The notes beneath the pieces are model-generated. The model did no database searches, had not been told where the DNA came from, and saw only the letters and a program-made list of their open reading frames with translations. Positions 16,361 through 25,887 of a stretch of 39,252 nucleotides of DNA are shown piece after piece. The position numbers were made by a program, and so were the translations under genes. Source of the DNA: Phycisphaeraceae bacterium (GTDB lineage Bacteria; Planctomycetota; Phycisphaerae; Phycisphaerales; UBA1924); NCBI GenBank assembly GCA_019636795.1, contig JAHBWW010000006.1, forward strand, positions 1 through 39,252, read 5' to 3'. Every line of letters begins with the position of its first letter. Position 1 is the stretch's first letter.

Positions 16361-17236
16361 TCATGACACCGGAGGGTTCTGGGTCGTGGAATTGACAATC
16401 ACATGAGAATCTGCGCTGCTTGTCTGTGATTTAGCTGCGGTGTTATGCGCAATTAACTCGAGCACCTTTTCCGGATTGATGCTCGCGGTGATCCACTTGT
16501 TTTCGCCAGCTGTCGTCATCGCGTTGCGCAGCGTAATGCCATCAACATCAAGGTTGGTGAGCATGCGAGCCAGATATTTGTGGACGCGCCCTGTCGAAAG
16601 TCGGCGGTGCAGATGTGTTGACGAGTCGCGACAAAACCCGCGGATGTGCCAACCAATCTGGTATAACCAGATACACAGCACTGCAGTTGACAGAATATTG
16701 ACTGAGATCGTCGAAGCAGGGGTGGGAAGGCTTGCGGCCGCAATCCCGATCACCACTCCGCCGACCAATCCACTCAACGCAAGGGAAATTCCAAGAACCA
16801 TTAGTCGACTCACCCATGATTGGGGCAACGGCGACCCATCTGTCGGGACATGCTGCCGATAGTTCGCATGTCGAAATGCGTTGAGAATCATGTGCCAACG
16901 AGATTCACTCGACATCAGGTCCACATGCGCATTGCGATAAGCATCGGCCAGAGCGACTTCGACGTTGTCTTGACCGACCATACGAACCAACGCGTCATAC
17001 GCGTCCTCGTGCTCGTGGGGTTGAAAACCTTGGCCAAAACCACGCTCAACAAGTAACTGATGATTGCACTTCGGGCACTGAAGCATGTCCGAATACGGCA
17101 GATCCACGGACTTGCCCAGAAGTCGCTTGACTTCGATGACGACGCGATACCGCTCATGCAGGACAGCATCCCGGCACACTGGACACGTAAATGGGCAGGA
17201 GCCCAGATATCGCCATCTGAATCGTTGCACGGGCAC
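16361..17236 (-). CDS. Membrane protein with N-terminal zinc ribbon
   Basis: 291 residues with a GTG start at 17236 and no strong ribosome binding site. The N-terminal 60 residues hold CPFTCPVC (Cys 14, 18, 21) and CPKC (about 54-57), a zinc-ribbon layout. A helical cytoplasmic segment follows, then two membrane helices at about 145-165 and 180-198, and a C-terminal soluble domain with a Ser/Thr-rich tail. No family is recognised. It lies 45 bases after aspS and may be read from the aspS promoter. Third codon positions are less GC-rich than in aspS, so it may be a recent or poorly conserved gene. Confidence 0.68.
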   Translation of the reverse strand: MPVQRFRWRYLGSCPFTCPVCRDAVLHERYRVVIEVKRLLGKSVDLPYSDMLQCPKCNHQLLVERGFGQGFQPHEHEDAYDALVRMVGQDNVEVALADAYRNAHVDLMSSESRWHMILNAFRHANYRQHVPTDGSPLPQSWVSRLMVLGISLALSGLVGGVVIGIAAASLPTPASTISVNILSTAVLCIWLYQIGWHIRGFCRDSSTHLHRRLSTGRVHKYLARMLTNLDVDGITLRNAMTTAGENKWITASINPEKVLELIAHNTAAKSQTSSADSHVIVNSTTQNPPVS

Positions 17237-17281
17237 ATCATAGGGTACCAGCCCATGGGCCGGTTACACCTGTTCGCCTGC

Positions 17282-19105
17282 TCAGCCTGTCGGATCCCAC
17301 GTCGAAACGACGTGCAGTTCCTTCAGCTGCGCAATATCCACAGCGTTCGGAGCCTGGCTCATCAGGTCCGCACCTGTCTGGGTCTTCGGGAATGCAATCA
17401 CGTCGCGAATGTTGTCCGTCCCGCACAGGTGCATGACAATGCGATCGAGCCCGAACGCGATCCCGCCGTGTGGCGGAGCACCGAAACTCAGCGCATCGAG
17501 CAGAAAACTGAACTTCTGCTTGGCTTCGTCCTTGCTCAGACCCAGCAGGCTGAAGACCTGGCTTTGCACGTCCTGCCGATGAATACGAATGCTCCCGCCC
17601 CCGATCTCCGACCCGTTGCAGATCATGTCATAACCGTCCGACACGATCGACTCGACCAGATCGATATTGGCCTGGCTGTGATCCTCAGGATCAAGAGCCA
17701 TCAACTTCTCAACCTGATCGGCCCGCGGCGCGGTAAAGGGGTGATGCAGCGCATAAAAACGCCCGCTCTTCTCGTCGAACTCGAACATCGGGAAGTCGAC
17801 AACCCACAGAAAATTCCACTGCCCTTCAGGGATCAGCCCAAGATCGCGTGCGATTTTCTGTCGCAACTCCCCGAGCACCTTCGAGCACACCGCATAGGTG
17901 TCCGCTCCGAAGAGGAGCATATCGCCGGGCTGCGCGCCCGTGCGTTCGATCAGCGCACCCGCAATCGGCTCGATGAACTTACCGATACCCGCTTCAAGTC
18001 CCGTCGCAGTCACTTTCGTGATCGGCACACCCCCGGCACCAAACTGCTTGACCCATTCGCTGTAGCCATCGGTGAGCTTGCGGGTCAGCTTCTCCGCCCC
18101 GCCCGGCACTCGAATGACCTTGACCACGCCGCGATGCTTGGCCAGCGCGCCCGTAAAAACCTTGAAGTCCGTTGTTCCCGCAAGGTCCGAGACATCCACC
18201 AGTTCAAGCCCGAATCGTGTGTCCGGGCGATCGATGCCATACCTGTCCATCGCATCGCGATAGGTCATGCGCTGCATCGTCGGCAACTTGACTCCCGCAG
18301 CCGTCTCCCACAGCCTCTTGGCAAATCCTTCCATCGTCTCCAGAACCAGATCACGATCGATGAACGACATCTCAAGGTCGATCTGCGTGAACTCCGCCTG
18401 CCGGTCGGCTCGCGGGTCTTCATCGCGAAAGCACCGCACAATCTGCAGATACCGGTCACATCCCGCCACCATCAGAATCTGCTTGAACAACTGTGGCGAC
18501 TGCGGCAACGCATACCACTGCCCCGGCTGCAAACGCGACGGCACAAGAAAGTCACGCGCGCCCTCCGGCGTCGAACGACACAGCATCGGAGTCTCGATCT
18601 CCAGAAAACCCTGCTCGTCGAAGTAGTCGCGCGTCACCTTCGCCACTCGATGCCGCGTCGCAAGAATCTGCTGCATCCGAGGCCGCCGAAGATCGATGAA
18701 CCGATTGCGCAGACGAATCTCCTCACCCGGAAGTTCGCCCTTGTCATCGTGCGGCAGAAATGGCGGATTGACAGTCTTCGAAAGAATCTGCACCTCCGCA
18801 ACCACAACCTCAACGCGCCCCGTCGCAAGTTTCAGGTTCGGACCGCCGTCGCGCATGCGCACAACCCCGCGCGCTGCAACCACGTCCTCATTGCGCAGCT
18901 TGTCCGCGATGTCGAGAATGCTCTGGCTCGCGTCCTCGGTGTCGAACACCAGTTGCGTCAGGCCGTATCGGTCACGCAGATCGACGAAGATCAGCCCCAG
19001 GCCGTGATCTCGATAGGCGTTCACCCAGCCGGTGAGGGTGACGGTCTGCCCGACGTGTTCGTCGCGCAGCTGGCCGCAGGTGTGGGTGCGTCTCCACGTA
19101 GTCAT
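17282..19105 (-). CDS. aspS: Aspartate--tRNA ligase, probably non-discriminating
   Basis: 607 residues, the full bacterial length. Order: OB-fold anticodon-binding domain (about 5-110, GWVNAYRDHG and LIFVDLRDR), class II core with motif 2 (FRDEDPRADRQAEFTQ), the bacterial GAD insertion (about 310-430) and motif 3 (GGIAFGLDRIVMHL). It loads Asp on tRNA-Asp in the cytoplasm. His34, in RDHG, is at the place where a His marks enzymes that also charge tRNA-Asn and a Leu marks strict ones, so Asn-tRNA may be made by GatCAB in this organism; this is inference. A promoter candidate lies just upstream, before the SRPBCC gene. Confidence 0.97.
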   Translation of the reverse strand: MTTWRRTHTCGQLRDEHVGQTVTLTGWVNAYRDHGLGLIFVDLRDRYGLTQLVFDTEDASQSILDIADKLRNEDVVAARGVVRMRDGGPNLKLATGRVEVVVAEVQILSKTVNPPFLPHDDKGELPGEEIRLRNRFIDLRRPRMQQILATRHRVAKVTRDYFDEQGFLEIETPMLCRSTPEGARDFLVPSRLQPGQWYALPQSPQLFKQILMVAGCDRYLQIVRCFRDEDPRADRQAEFTQIDLEMSFIDRDLVLETMEGFAKRLWETAAGVKLPTMQRMTYRDAMDRYGIDRPDTRFGLELVDVSDLAGTTDFKVFTGALAKHRGVVKVIRVPGGAEKLTRKLTDGYSEWVKQFGAGGVPITKVTATGLEAGIGKFIEPIAGALIERTGAQPGDMLLFGADTYAVCSKVLGELRQKIARDLGLIPEGQWNFLWVVDFPMFEFDEKSGRFYALHHPFTAPRADQVEKLMALDPEDHSQANIDLVESIVSDGYDMICNGSEIGGGSIRIHRQDVQSQVFSLLGLSKDEAKQKFSFLLDALSFGAPPHGGIAFGLDRIVMHLCGTDNIRDVIAFPKTQTGADLMSQAPNAVDIAQLKELHVVSTWDPTG

Positions 19106-19152
19106 GGTCGATCAATCCTTGGTGCTCGATGACTGCAGAAATTGGGCCGGTG

Positions 19153-19179
19153 AGTATAGCGGGCGCATCCGGGCGTCAA
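19153..19179 (-). promoter_or_regulatory. Candidate sigma-70 promoter of aspS
   Basis: On the minus strand TTGACG (19174-19179) is followed after 15 bases by TATACT (19153-19158), in the 97-base spacer before aspS. The -10 box has five of six consensus bases and the -35 box five of six; the spacer is two bases shorter than ideal. The -10 box ends about 48 bases before the start codon. Confidence 0.5.
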
Positions 19180-19202
19180 AACGTCCCACGCTTCAAAGGT
19201 TA

Positions 19203-20735
19203 TCAGTCGCGCACACGCTCAAATTCCAGTTCAAGCAAGGGCTCCTCGTTGCCCGTTGCCGGCGACACCAGAATCATCCGGTACCGTTCCGCAGACAACA
19301 GAACCTGCCGCACGACAAAGTGCTGCTCTTCACCCCCAGCCGTGCGCACACGCCAATCCCATGTGAACACCTCTCCCGAGAGTGTAATCGTCCCGCGAGC
19401 AACGTCCCCGAGTTCATCGATCGTGATGAACCGCGCTTCCTCAGTTCCCGGTTCCAGAAAAACCATCGACACCTGATGGTCTTTCAGCCGCAGCCCCCCA
19501 GTCCCCATCGCCGAACGACCAATCAGCGAAAACCCGTCAGGCCCGCGCTCCACCACGTTGCGAATCCGAACCGACTCGCCCTCAGGCCCGGTTGTCACGG
19601 CCTCCCAGACTCCGATGAACGACCGCATGCGCGTAAGGAGCGCCCGACCCGTCAAGGTCGGTTCTGTCGAGGGTGCCACCACTCGCTCCTCAGGCCTCGC
19701 TGTAGTTGTCGTCGCCGGGTCTCTGCGCACCGCCGCCGGTGCTGTCACAGGCTGCTGCTCCTCTCCAAGCAAGCGCGACATCGACCGCAACTGCTCCCGA
19801 CCCTGCCCCTCAAAGAAGCGATATGTGCGGTCCCACTCTTCGCCTTCTCCCCAGCCAAAAGTGGTGCGCACCACGCGCGTCCTTCGCCCGCCATCAACAG
19901 CCTCAAGGCGCGTCACCGTCCAGGTGCGCTCCACCAGCCCGATGATGCGTTTGAGTTCGGGCGAGAGTTCGAGCCGAGTCGCAAGCATCTGATCAGGCTC
20001 GTACGCCATGACAAATTCCGTCCGCCTGTCACTTCCCGATGACTCCGCCCCGTACACAAACGACCCCCCAAACCGCAACTCACCCCTCACGGCTCCTCCC
20101 AGCCATCGAGCGATCCCATCGCGCGTCGTGAGCATCGGCCACACCTGCGCAGGTGTGGCATTCACCTCCACACTCTGGCTCAGCACCCGTCCCAAACCGG
20201 GCCCGGTCGCGATCAACTCATGCTCGCCCGCAAAACGCCGACGGAGCATCTCCAGCACATACCGATTCGCGCTATTGAAGAAAAACCACGCTTCCTCCCA
20301 CTCCGCCCCTTCGCCCCAGCCAAGGGCAGCATGATGCACACGTGTCGTCGTCGCATCCAGTGGCTCAAGTCGCAGCACGGCCCAGGTGTTCGTCGCCGCT
20401 GCCACAGTCGGAAAGTCCGCCGGTGCCGTCGTCGTATACGCCAGCACCCGCTCGGGCTCGAACGCGATCACCGAGAGTTCGATCGTCCCCGCTTCACCGA
20501 TCGCGCCTTGTGCGTTGGTTGCGAATCGCCCGCCCGGCTTGAGGTCGATCAGTGCCGACCGCGCCAGCCACGATTCGAGCCCCGCCTTCGTCGTCCACGC
20601 TGCCCACACCTCCGCAGCCGAGGCATCCACGACAATCTCGTGTCGAAGCACGCGTTCCTGCGCCAAGGCATTTGACGCACACACCACGAGCACACACGCA
20701 AAGGCCACAATTCGGAGCAGGGGATTGAGATTCAT
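19203..20735 (-). CDS. Secreted protein with two SRPBCC (AHSA1-like) domains
   Basis: 510 residues. A clear signal peptide (hydrophobic about 7-20, cleavage after ALA near 25) precedes two Bet v1/SRPBCC domains: about 27-170 (VDASAAEVWAAWTTKAGLESW) and about 180-335 (VNATPAQVWPMLTTRDGIARW). Each ends with the same GWGEGxEW element and a helix. A Thr/Pro-rich link (about 340-375) leads to a third, beta-rich domain (about 380-510, FIGVWEAV), perhaps of lipocalin-like type. AHSA1-like domains are normally cytoplasmic ligand binders or Hsp90 co-factors; export of a tandem form is unusual. Ligand unknown. Confidence 0.83.
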   Translation of the reverse strand: MNLNPLLRIVAFACVLVVCASNALAQERVLRHEIVVDASAAEVWAAWTTKAGLESWLARSALIDLKPGGRFATNAQGAIGEAGTIELSVIAFEPERVLAYTTTAPADFPTVAAATNTWAVLRLEPLDATTTRVHHAALGWGEGAEWEEAWFFFNSANRYVLEMLRRRFAGEHELIATGPGLGRVLSQSVEVNATPAQVWPMLTTRDGIARWLGGAVRGELRFGGSFVYGAESSGSDRRTEFVMAYEPDQMLATRLELSPELKRIIGLVERTWTVTRLEAVDGGRRTRVVRTTFGWGEGEEWDRTYRFFEGQGREQLRSMSRLLGEEQQPVTAPAAVRRDPATTTTARPEERVVAPSTEPTLTGRALLTRMRSFIGVWEAVTTGPEGESVRIRNVVERGPDGFSLIGRSAMGTGGLRLKDHQVSMVFLEPGTEEARFITIDELGDVARGTITLSGEVFTWDWRVRTAGGEEQHFVVRQVLLSAERYRMILVSPATGNEEPLLELEFERVRD

Positions 20736-20743
20736 GCCAGATT

Positions 20744-20941
20744 CTACGAGCCGCCCGAACTCGTCGCACGCGTGTCGTCAGACTCCCGCGTCCAGTAAAC
20801 GACCTCGGCGCCAATGCCCTCGCCTGCATTCCGCTGCTTCGAAACCTCGTCGCGACGCAGCATCATCAGAAAAACCACGCGCAGCAACAGCAATCCTACA
20901 AAGGCAACCGCCAGCAAGAACACGCCACCAGAAAAGGGCAT
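20744..20941 (-). CDS. Small single-pass membrane protein (hypothetical)
   Basis: 65 residues: a membrane helix from about 5 to 27, then a charged tail (RRDEVSKQRNAGEGIG). It fits exactly between pdhA (17 bases upstream) and the SRPBCC gene (8 bases downstream) on the same strand, which supports it as a real gene. The ribosome binding site is weak (AGGCGG about 12 bases before ATG). No family is recognised. Confidence 0.5.
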   Translation of the reverse strand: MPFSGGVFLLAVAFVGLLLLRVVFLMMLRRDEVSKQRNAGEGIGAEVVYWTRESDDTRATSSGGS

Positions 20942-20957
20942 GACCGAACCGCCTGAC

Positions 20958-22055
20958 TCACATCAACGGATTCCGCACTCCGTGCCCAAACTCAGTATTC
21001 GGGCTCAGATTCTTCATCGGCAGGGCGTACACGTCGCTCGCCAGTTCCGCGTCAACATCCGGCACCGCCGATTCTTCCGCAAATACCAGCGACGCCTTCA
21101 CACGCTCGCGGATCTCGTCCTGCATCGCGTTCCACTGGCTTTCGCTCAGGCATTCACGCGCGTTCATCAGATGGTCGGCCAGACTCGCAATCGAGTCGCG
21201 CCCCTTCCAATCCTCGACCTCTTCTTTCGTCCGGTACTTCTGCGGGTCCGACATCGAGTGGCCCTGATACCGATACGTCTTGAGATCCACAAATGCCGGC
21301 CTCTGAAGATCCCGACATTCATCCACAAGAGGCTTGAACTCGTTGTACACGTTGAGCACATCAAACCCGTCAATCTGCACACTCTTGATGCCATACGCCT
21401 GTCCGCGCGCCAGCAGGTTTCCCGAGTTCGCCGAGTGCCTGTGGATCGCCGTACCCATCGAGTATCCGTTATTCTCGATCACATAAATGACCGGGAGCGA
21501 GTACAAAGCCGCAAGATTCAACGCTTCATGAAACGCGCCTTGATCGATCGCCCCGTCCCCCAGATAGCACAGGCACACCTTCTTGGGTCCCGTTCCGAGC
21601 ACTTCCCACTCATACCGCGCACCAAATGCCAGCCCGGCCCCGAGCGGCGTCTGCGCGCCCACGATCCCGTGCCCGCCAAACAAGTTGTTCGGTCGATCAA
21701 ACATGTGCATCGACCCGCCCTTGCCCTTGGCGCACCCTGTGATCTTGCCGAACATCTCCGCCATGCAAGCCTCAGGGCTCATCCCGCGTGCCAGCGCGTG
21801 GCCGTGGTCCCGATACGCCGTCACGATCGGGTCCATCAGATCGGTACATGCGATCGTTCCGACTGCGCACGCTTCCTGTCCCGAATAAATGTGGCAGAAC
21901 CCGCCGATTTTCGCCTGCTGATACGCCTGTGCCGTCCGGTTCTCAAACTCCCGAATTAACTGCATGTCGTACAGCCACTTGAGCAGCACAGCATGGTCCA
22001 GGCGGTCGGTCAGGCGATTACTCATGGGTTTGGAACTGGCAGTGGCGGTTGACAT
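20958..22055 (-). CDS. pdhA: Pyruvate dehydrogenase E1 component, alpha subunit
   Basis: 365 residues. Motifs: YRDHGHALARG, KGGSMHMF, the thiamine diphosphate motif GDGAIDQGAFHEALN ending in ENNGYSMGT, and the phosphorylation-loop-like YRYQGHSMSDP. It is the alpha half of the heterotetrameric E1 that decarboxylates pyruvate and passes the acetyl group to E2. The E1 beta, E2 and E3 genes that normally follow are not in the window: the next genes are a small membrane protein and an SRPBCC protein. GAAGGA lies about 11 bases before ATG 22055; an internal ATG at 22025 is possible. Confidence 0.94.
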   Translation of the reverse strand: MSTATASSKPMSNRLTDRLDHAVLLKWLYDMQLIREFENRTAQAYQQAKIGGFCHIYSGQEACAVGTIACTDLMDPIVTAYRDHGHALARGMSPEACMAEMFGKITGCAKGKGGSMHMFDRPNNLFGGHGIVGAQTPLGAGLAFGARYEWEVLGTGPKKVCLCYLGDGAIDQGAFHEALNLAALYSLPVIYVIENNGYSMGTAIHRHSANSGNLLARGQAYGIKSVQIDGFDVLNVYNEFKPLVDECRDLQRPAFVDLKTYRYQGHSMSDPQKYRTKEEVEDWKGRDSIASLADHLMNARECLSESQWNAMQDEIRERVKASLVFAEESAVPDVDAELASDVYALPMKNLSPNTEFGHGVRNPLM

Positions 22056-22195
22056 GCGATCGTCATTCCTTCATCGGTCAAAACCGGGGCCAACGCCGAC
22101 GCACAGTCTGCGCAACAATAACCCCGCGGATTCCGAATTCGCACGGAGTGTAGGTGACCTCCTCCGTATCCGCCAACGGCCAGGAAAGAGAGGAA

Positions 22196-24415
22196 TCAAC
22201 CCCCGATTCGGCTCATTTTCGCCACGATCGCCGGTGCCTGCTGGCTTTGCAACAGCACCACCGCCGCCTCCAATTGCAGGTCCAGCCCCTCCGAGATCAG
22301 TCGATCCGGGTTTGGCATTTCCGCCGTCTCGATAATCTTCCCGTTCTCGTCCAGAGGCAGCACGTCCGCATCACGCCGAAGCACCAGCGCGTCGATGCTC
22401 TGCTGAGGCAACATCTCGATCGCCAGATCAGGCTTGATCCCATACTCCGACGCGCCCGGGCGGCGATGAATCATCTGGTTCCCACGCAACTTGTAATACT
22501 GCGTCGTCAACTTCATCAGCGTGTTGTCGTCGCCCTGGATCGGGAACACGTTCTGCACGCTTCCCTTGCCGAAACTCCGCTGCCCGACCACCAGCGCCCG
22601 GATCTTCCCCTCGCGGGCGTGCGCCTGAATCGCTCCAGACACGATCTCGCTCGCCGACGCCGACCCTTCATTGATCAACACGATCACCGGTATTTCTGAA
22701 AGATTCACTGCATTGGGCACGGCCCGTGCAACCTGCTCGTCGCGCGTCCGGTCCGTCCCGTCAACAGTCCTCACAATCAGCCCGTCATTGACGAACCGAC
22801 TCGAAATACTCACCGCCTGCTCCAGCAGCCCGCCCGGATTGAACCTCAGGTCCAGAATCAGCCCCTGCAGGCCCTGCCGCTTCATCTCGCGCACCGCGCG
22901 GTCAAACTCCGTCGTCGTCTTCTCGCTGAACCCGGTCAGCCGCAAGTACCCCACACCGGCCTCGCGATCCACAAACCAGTCCCACGCGTCATCGCTCGCG
23001 CCCGTCTTCTTCCATCCCTTGACCGTCGGAAGGTCAATCACCTGGCGTACCAGTGGCACATCAATCGAAACCGCATCCCCCTCGGGCACTTGCCGTTCGA
23101 TCGTCAGCGAGACCTTGGTCCCGCGTGGGCCCGTGATCACGTCCACCGCCTGGTCAAGCGTGAATCCAACCGTAGAGTTCCCGTTGACCTTCTTGATCAG
23201 ATCGCCCGCTCTGATTCCCGCACGCTGCGCCGGAGATCCTTCCAGAGGCGTCACAACCTTGATGTTCTGCAGCTCGTCGAGCTGTATCGAGATACCCACC
23301 CCGACGAACTCGCCACGCGTCGAACGCTCGAACCGCGCCAACTCGTCCGGCCAGATGATGCCGCTGTACTGATCCAGAGCCTTCATCGCACCATTCCCGA
23401 ACTCGTGCGCGATGGCAGCTGCAGGCAATCCGATCGTGTTCGTGTTGGCAACCATCATCGCCTCGACCGATTCGTACGCGTCGCGACGTGTGACTGTCCC
23501 GGCCTTGTTCGCAATGTTGTTCCGAGACGCTTTCACCCCAGTCAGAAACGCCTCGCGCTTGGCATCATCAGCAAGCGACGTGAACGCCCCATACAGCTCC
23601 GGCGTCGTCACGAACGCGATCACCGCGTCAAAACCCTTGACCAGCACCTCACGCATCGCCACGCCGTCAACATGGCTGTACGTCCGCGTCACCGCAGCAA
23701 GCACCGTCTGCATCCGAACGTTCGCAATCTTGTCATTCCACTGATCGCCCGTCGGGTTGTAATCCGGAAACGCCTCCTCGCCCGCCGCCAGCCGACGGTC
23801 GTTGCGCAACTGCCAGAACCGATCAGGCGCATACATCCGAATCATCGTCAGCCGTTGTTCGAGCGTGTCGCGCTCGTTCTTGTACCGCTCCTCGTTTTCG
23901 TACAGCAGCGACAGTCGAGCGAACAACTCATTGGCAATCAGCCAGTCGCTTTGTTCGAGCGCACGTTGCCCCGCAATTTCCGAAATCCTGATCAACTCTT
24001 CAATGCGAGGCTGCGCAAAGAACTCGTCCTTATTCGGCATCAGCAACTGCAACTCATTGGCCGCACGCAACGCTTCACTCAGTTTGACCGGATTCTCAGC
24101 CATCGCCATGTGCTCGTCGAGTTCCGCGCTCACTTTGGCAATCTGTTCGACTCGGGTCTGCTCCCGCTTGGCAAGGTTCGACTTGAACACTTCAATCGAT
24201 GACCGCAGCCAATCGATCGACTCAATGTCACCTGTCACCACCGGGGCAAGGCGGGCCAGCAGTTCGCTCTCCCCGTCCTTCTCCGCTGCTCGCCACACCT
24301 GGCTTGACCACGCCTCGATGGCAACCGGTTCGCTCTGAGCCTGCGCAAACCCACCCACACCAGTCGACAAAAACACGATTCCCGCACTCAACCACCGATG
24401 TGTCACTCGCTTCAT
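22196..24415 (-). CDS. S41 family C-terminal processing protease with PDZ domain
   Basis: 739 residues, with GGGAG five bases before ATG 24415. A signal peptide (residues 1-26) sends it out of the cytoplasm. An alpha-helical region of about 320 residues comes first, then a PDZ domain (about 370-440, VGVGISIQ and AGIRAGDLIKKVNG) and the S41 protease domain (about 485-690). The catalytic Ser/Lys pair is visible: SASASE (Ser587) and FGKGSVQ (Lys617), with LDLRFNPGG before them. It is longer than CtpA and nearer to Tsp/Prc in size. Family members trim or degrade exported proteins from their C-terminus. Confidence 0.94.
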   Translation of the reverse strand: MKRVTHRWLSAGIVFLSTGVGGFAQAQSEPVAIEAWSSQVWRAAEKDGESELLARLAPVVTGDIESIDWLRSSIEVFKSNLAKREQTRVEQIAKVSAELDEHMAMAENPVKLSEALRAANELQLLMPNKDEFFAQPRIEELIRISEIAGQRALEQSDWLIANELFARLSLLYENEERYKNERDTLEQRLTMIRMYAPDRFWQLRNDRRLAAGEEAFPDYNPTGDQWNDKIANVRMQTVLAAVTRTYSHVDGVAMREVLVKGFDAVIAFVTTPELYGAFTSLADDAKREAFLTGVKASRNNIANKAGTVTRRDAYESVEAMMVANTNTIGLPAAAIAHEFGNGAMKALDQYSGIIWPDELARFERSTRGEFVGVGISIQLDELQNIKVVTPLEGSPAQRAGIRAGDLIKKVNGNSTVGFTLDQAVDVITGPRGTKVSLTIERQVPEGDAVSIDVPLVRQVIDLPTVKGWKKTGASDDAWDWFVDREAGVGYLRLTGFSEKTTTEFDRAVREMKRQGLQGLILDLRFNPGGLLEQAVSISSRFVNDGLIVRTVDGTDRTRDEQVARAVPNAVNLSEIPVIVLINEGSASASEIVSGAIQAHAREGKIRALVVGQRSFGKGSVQNVFPIQGDDNTLMKLTTQYYKLRGNQMIHRRPGASEYGIKPDLAIEMLPQQSIDALVLRRDADVLPLDENGKIIETAEMPNPDRLISEGLDLQLEAAVVLLQSQQAPAIVAKMSRIGG

Positions 24416-24630
24416 CTGTACTCCCGTCGGGTTGCAGCCTGCCGAACACTCAAGGCACGACCCATCTCTCTACGGACCAGACTCCCGAAAAGATCGACCC
24501 CCTCTACCGAGGGTGTTGAATCAGGTTCCGTACGAAGCCTCTCTTCGCATCATATCGGATCATCCTATTCGTGCGCTCATTTTCCGAACCAAACTCCGCC
24601 AGAAGAGACTCAACACTGACCTCTTCCAGC

Positions 24631-25887
24631 TTATTCGATCGTTTCTCCCCGCACAGCCCGACGAGAACGGAGAGCAACCACAAGTCCTAGAACGACCGCC
24701 ACCAGCGCAACTGGGCCAACTATCGCCACAATGGCCAAGTCCAGATCCGGTGAATCCCTCCCAACAATCGACGCAGCGACCAGTCCGAATGCCGGACCAC
24801 CCGCATACCCAAGTCCGATAAACGCTTCGTGTTTTCCACCATCATCGACACTCGCACCGCCGACCTCCATGCCGTAGTACAGCGAAGCCACATAAATCAT
24901 CACTACACATATGCCGAACACCCCCAGTCCTGCAAAGAGCGTCACCAACCCAAGCGACCCAAATCGAGGCGAAAGCACTGCACACGCAAACCCCACGATC
25001 ATCCCGACCCCGCCAACCAGAGGCAGCCACCACCGCCCATGCCAACCGTGCCAGCGTTCGAGTCCGATAAATGCCGCCAACCGCGCCACCAGCCAGGCCG
25101 AGAACACCGGTGCTTTCCACACCAGCGGCACACCAAGGTGCCCCAGAACTGCCGGGATCGCCGGGCCGATTGCTGAGATCAGCATGTACGCGGCTGGGAG
25201 AAGCACTCGTGTTGTGCGCAGAAGATCGGCGAAGTGAGGCGGCACCGCATGCGGGCTGTCGTCAAGGTGCTTGGGAGGCTCAGGCGGCAAGGGCCTAAGC
25301 AACAGGGCTGCCAGACCATGCGCAAGCCCAACCCAGAGAAGAACCGCCATCGGGCGTTCTGCGACAAACGGCGCGATCAGCCACATGGCTGCAATCACCG
25401 ATGACGCCCACACAATGTTGAACCAACCTACAGCACTTCGGAGGCGCGCATTGCGCCGACCGCCACTGATATACCCCTCGACAATCGGCCAGAACGCTCC
25501 GGTCAGGACTCCAAAGACCAGCACCAGCACCCACAGGCTCCACGCAGGCGGGGGGTTTTTGATCCCGCCGCCCGCTACCGCCGGGATTGTGCATGCCGCG
25601 CCGATCACGACCAGCAGCCAACTCGCCACCTCCCGCGTCGTGAGTTTGGATCGGGCTGTGCGACGCCGAAGCATTGGCCCAACTCCCGCAGCCCCCGCGA
25701 TGTACGCAACCCCCATCAGCAGGGCGACGAGCATATTGCCCGCCTTGCCATAGCCAAGTGCCGATTCGGTCAAGAAGAAAATACCATTAGTGACGGCTCC
25801 CGTACCAAGACTGGCCAGAAATGTCAGGCCAAGCCCCAGAGCGAGAGTTTTGTCAAGTCGGGCGGAAAGGGAGGGTGAGTTTGCCAT
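24631..25887 (-). CDS. MFS-like transporter of unknown substrate
   Basis: About 418 residues from ATG 25887; a TTG at 25893 is in frame. About 12 hydrophobic segments in two sets of six are visible, with a charged middle loop (PPEPPKHLDDSPH, near 205). MLRRRTARSKLTTREV after TM2 sits where the MFS A-motif loop is expected but is not a standard A motif. A stretch near the end (YYGMEVGGASVDDGGKHEAFIG) recalls carriers of the 'MFS_1' type. The ribosome binding site is not visible. It is divergent from tRNA-Arg; the tRNA promoter candidate overlaps its start codon. Confidence 0.75.
   Translation of the reverse strand: MANSPSLSARLDKTLALGLGLTFLASLGTGAVTNGIFFLTESALGYGKAGNMLVALLMGVAYIAGAAGVGPMLRRRTARSKLTTREVASWLLVVIGAACTIPAVAGGGIKNPPPAWSLWVLVLVFGVLTGAFWPIVEGYISGGRRNARLRSAVGWFNIVWASSVIAAMWLIAPFVAERPMAVLLWVGLAHGLAALLLRPLPPEPPKHLDDSPHAVPPHFADLLRTTRVLLPAAYMLISAIGPAIPAVLGHLGVPLVWKAPVFSAWLVARLAAFIGLERWHGWHGRWWLPLVGGVGMIVGFACAVLSPRFGSLGLVTLFAGLGVFGICVVMIYVASLYYGMEVGGASVDDGGKHEAFIGLGYAGGPAFGLVAASIVGRDSPDLDLAIVAIVGPVALVAVVLGLVVALRSRRAVRGETIE

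Noticed and set aside
16420-16460. dif-like site: on the minus strand TTGCGCATAAC resembles a XerC arm and TAAAT a XerD arm
   Set aside because: The spacing is wrong for a 28-base dif site, the XerD arm hardly matches, and it lies in the coding end of the zinc-ribbon membrane protein. Chance match.
22022-22066. A 14-codon upstream frame (start at 22066) overlapping the start of pdhA and ending on an internal pdhA ATG
   Set aside because: Its ribosome binding site would be only one base from its start codon, and the frame is too short to show coding signal.
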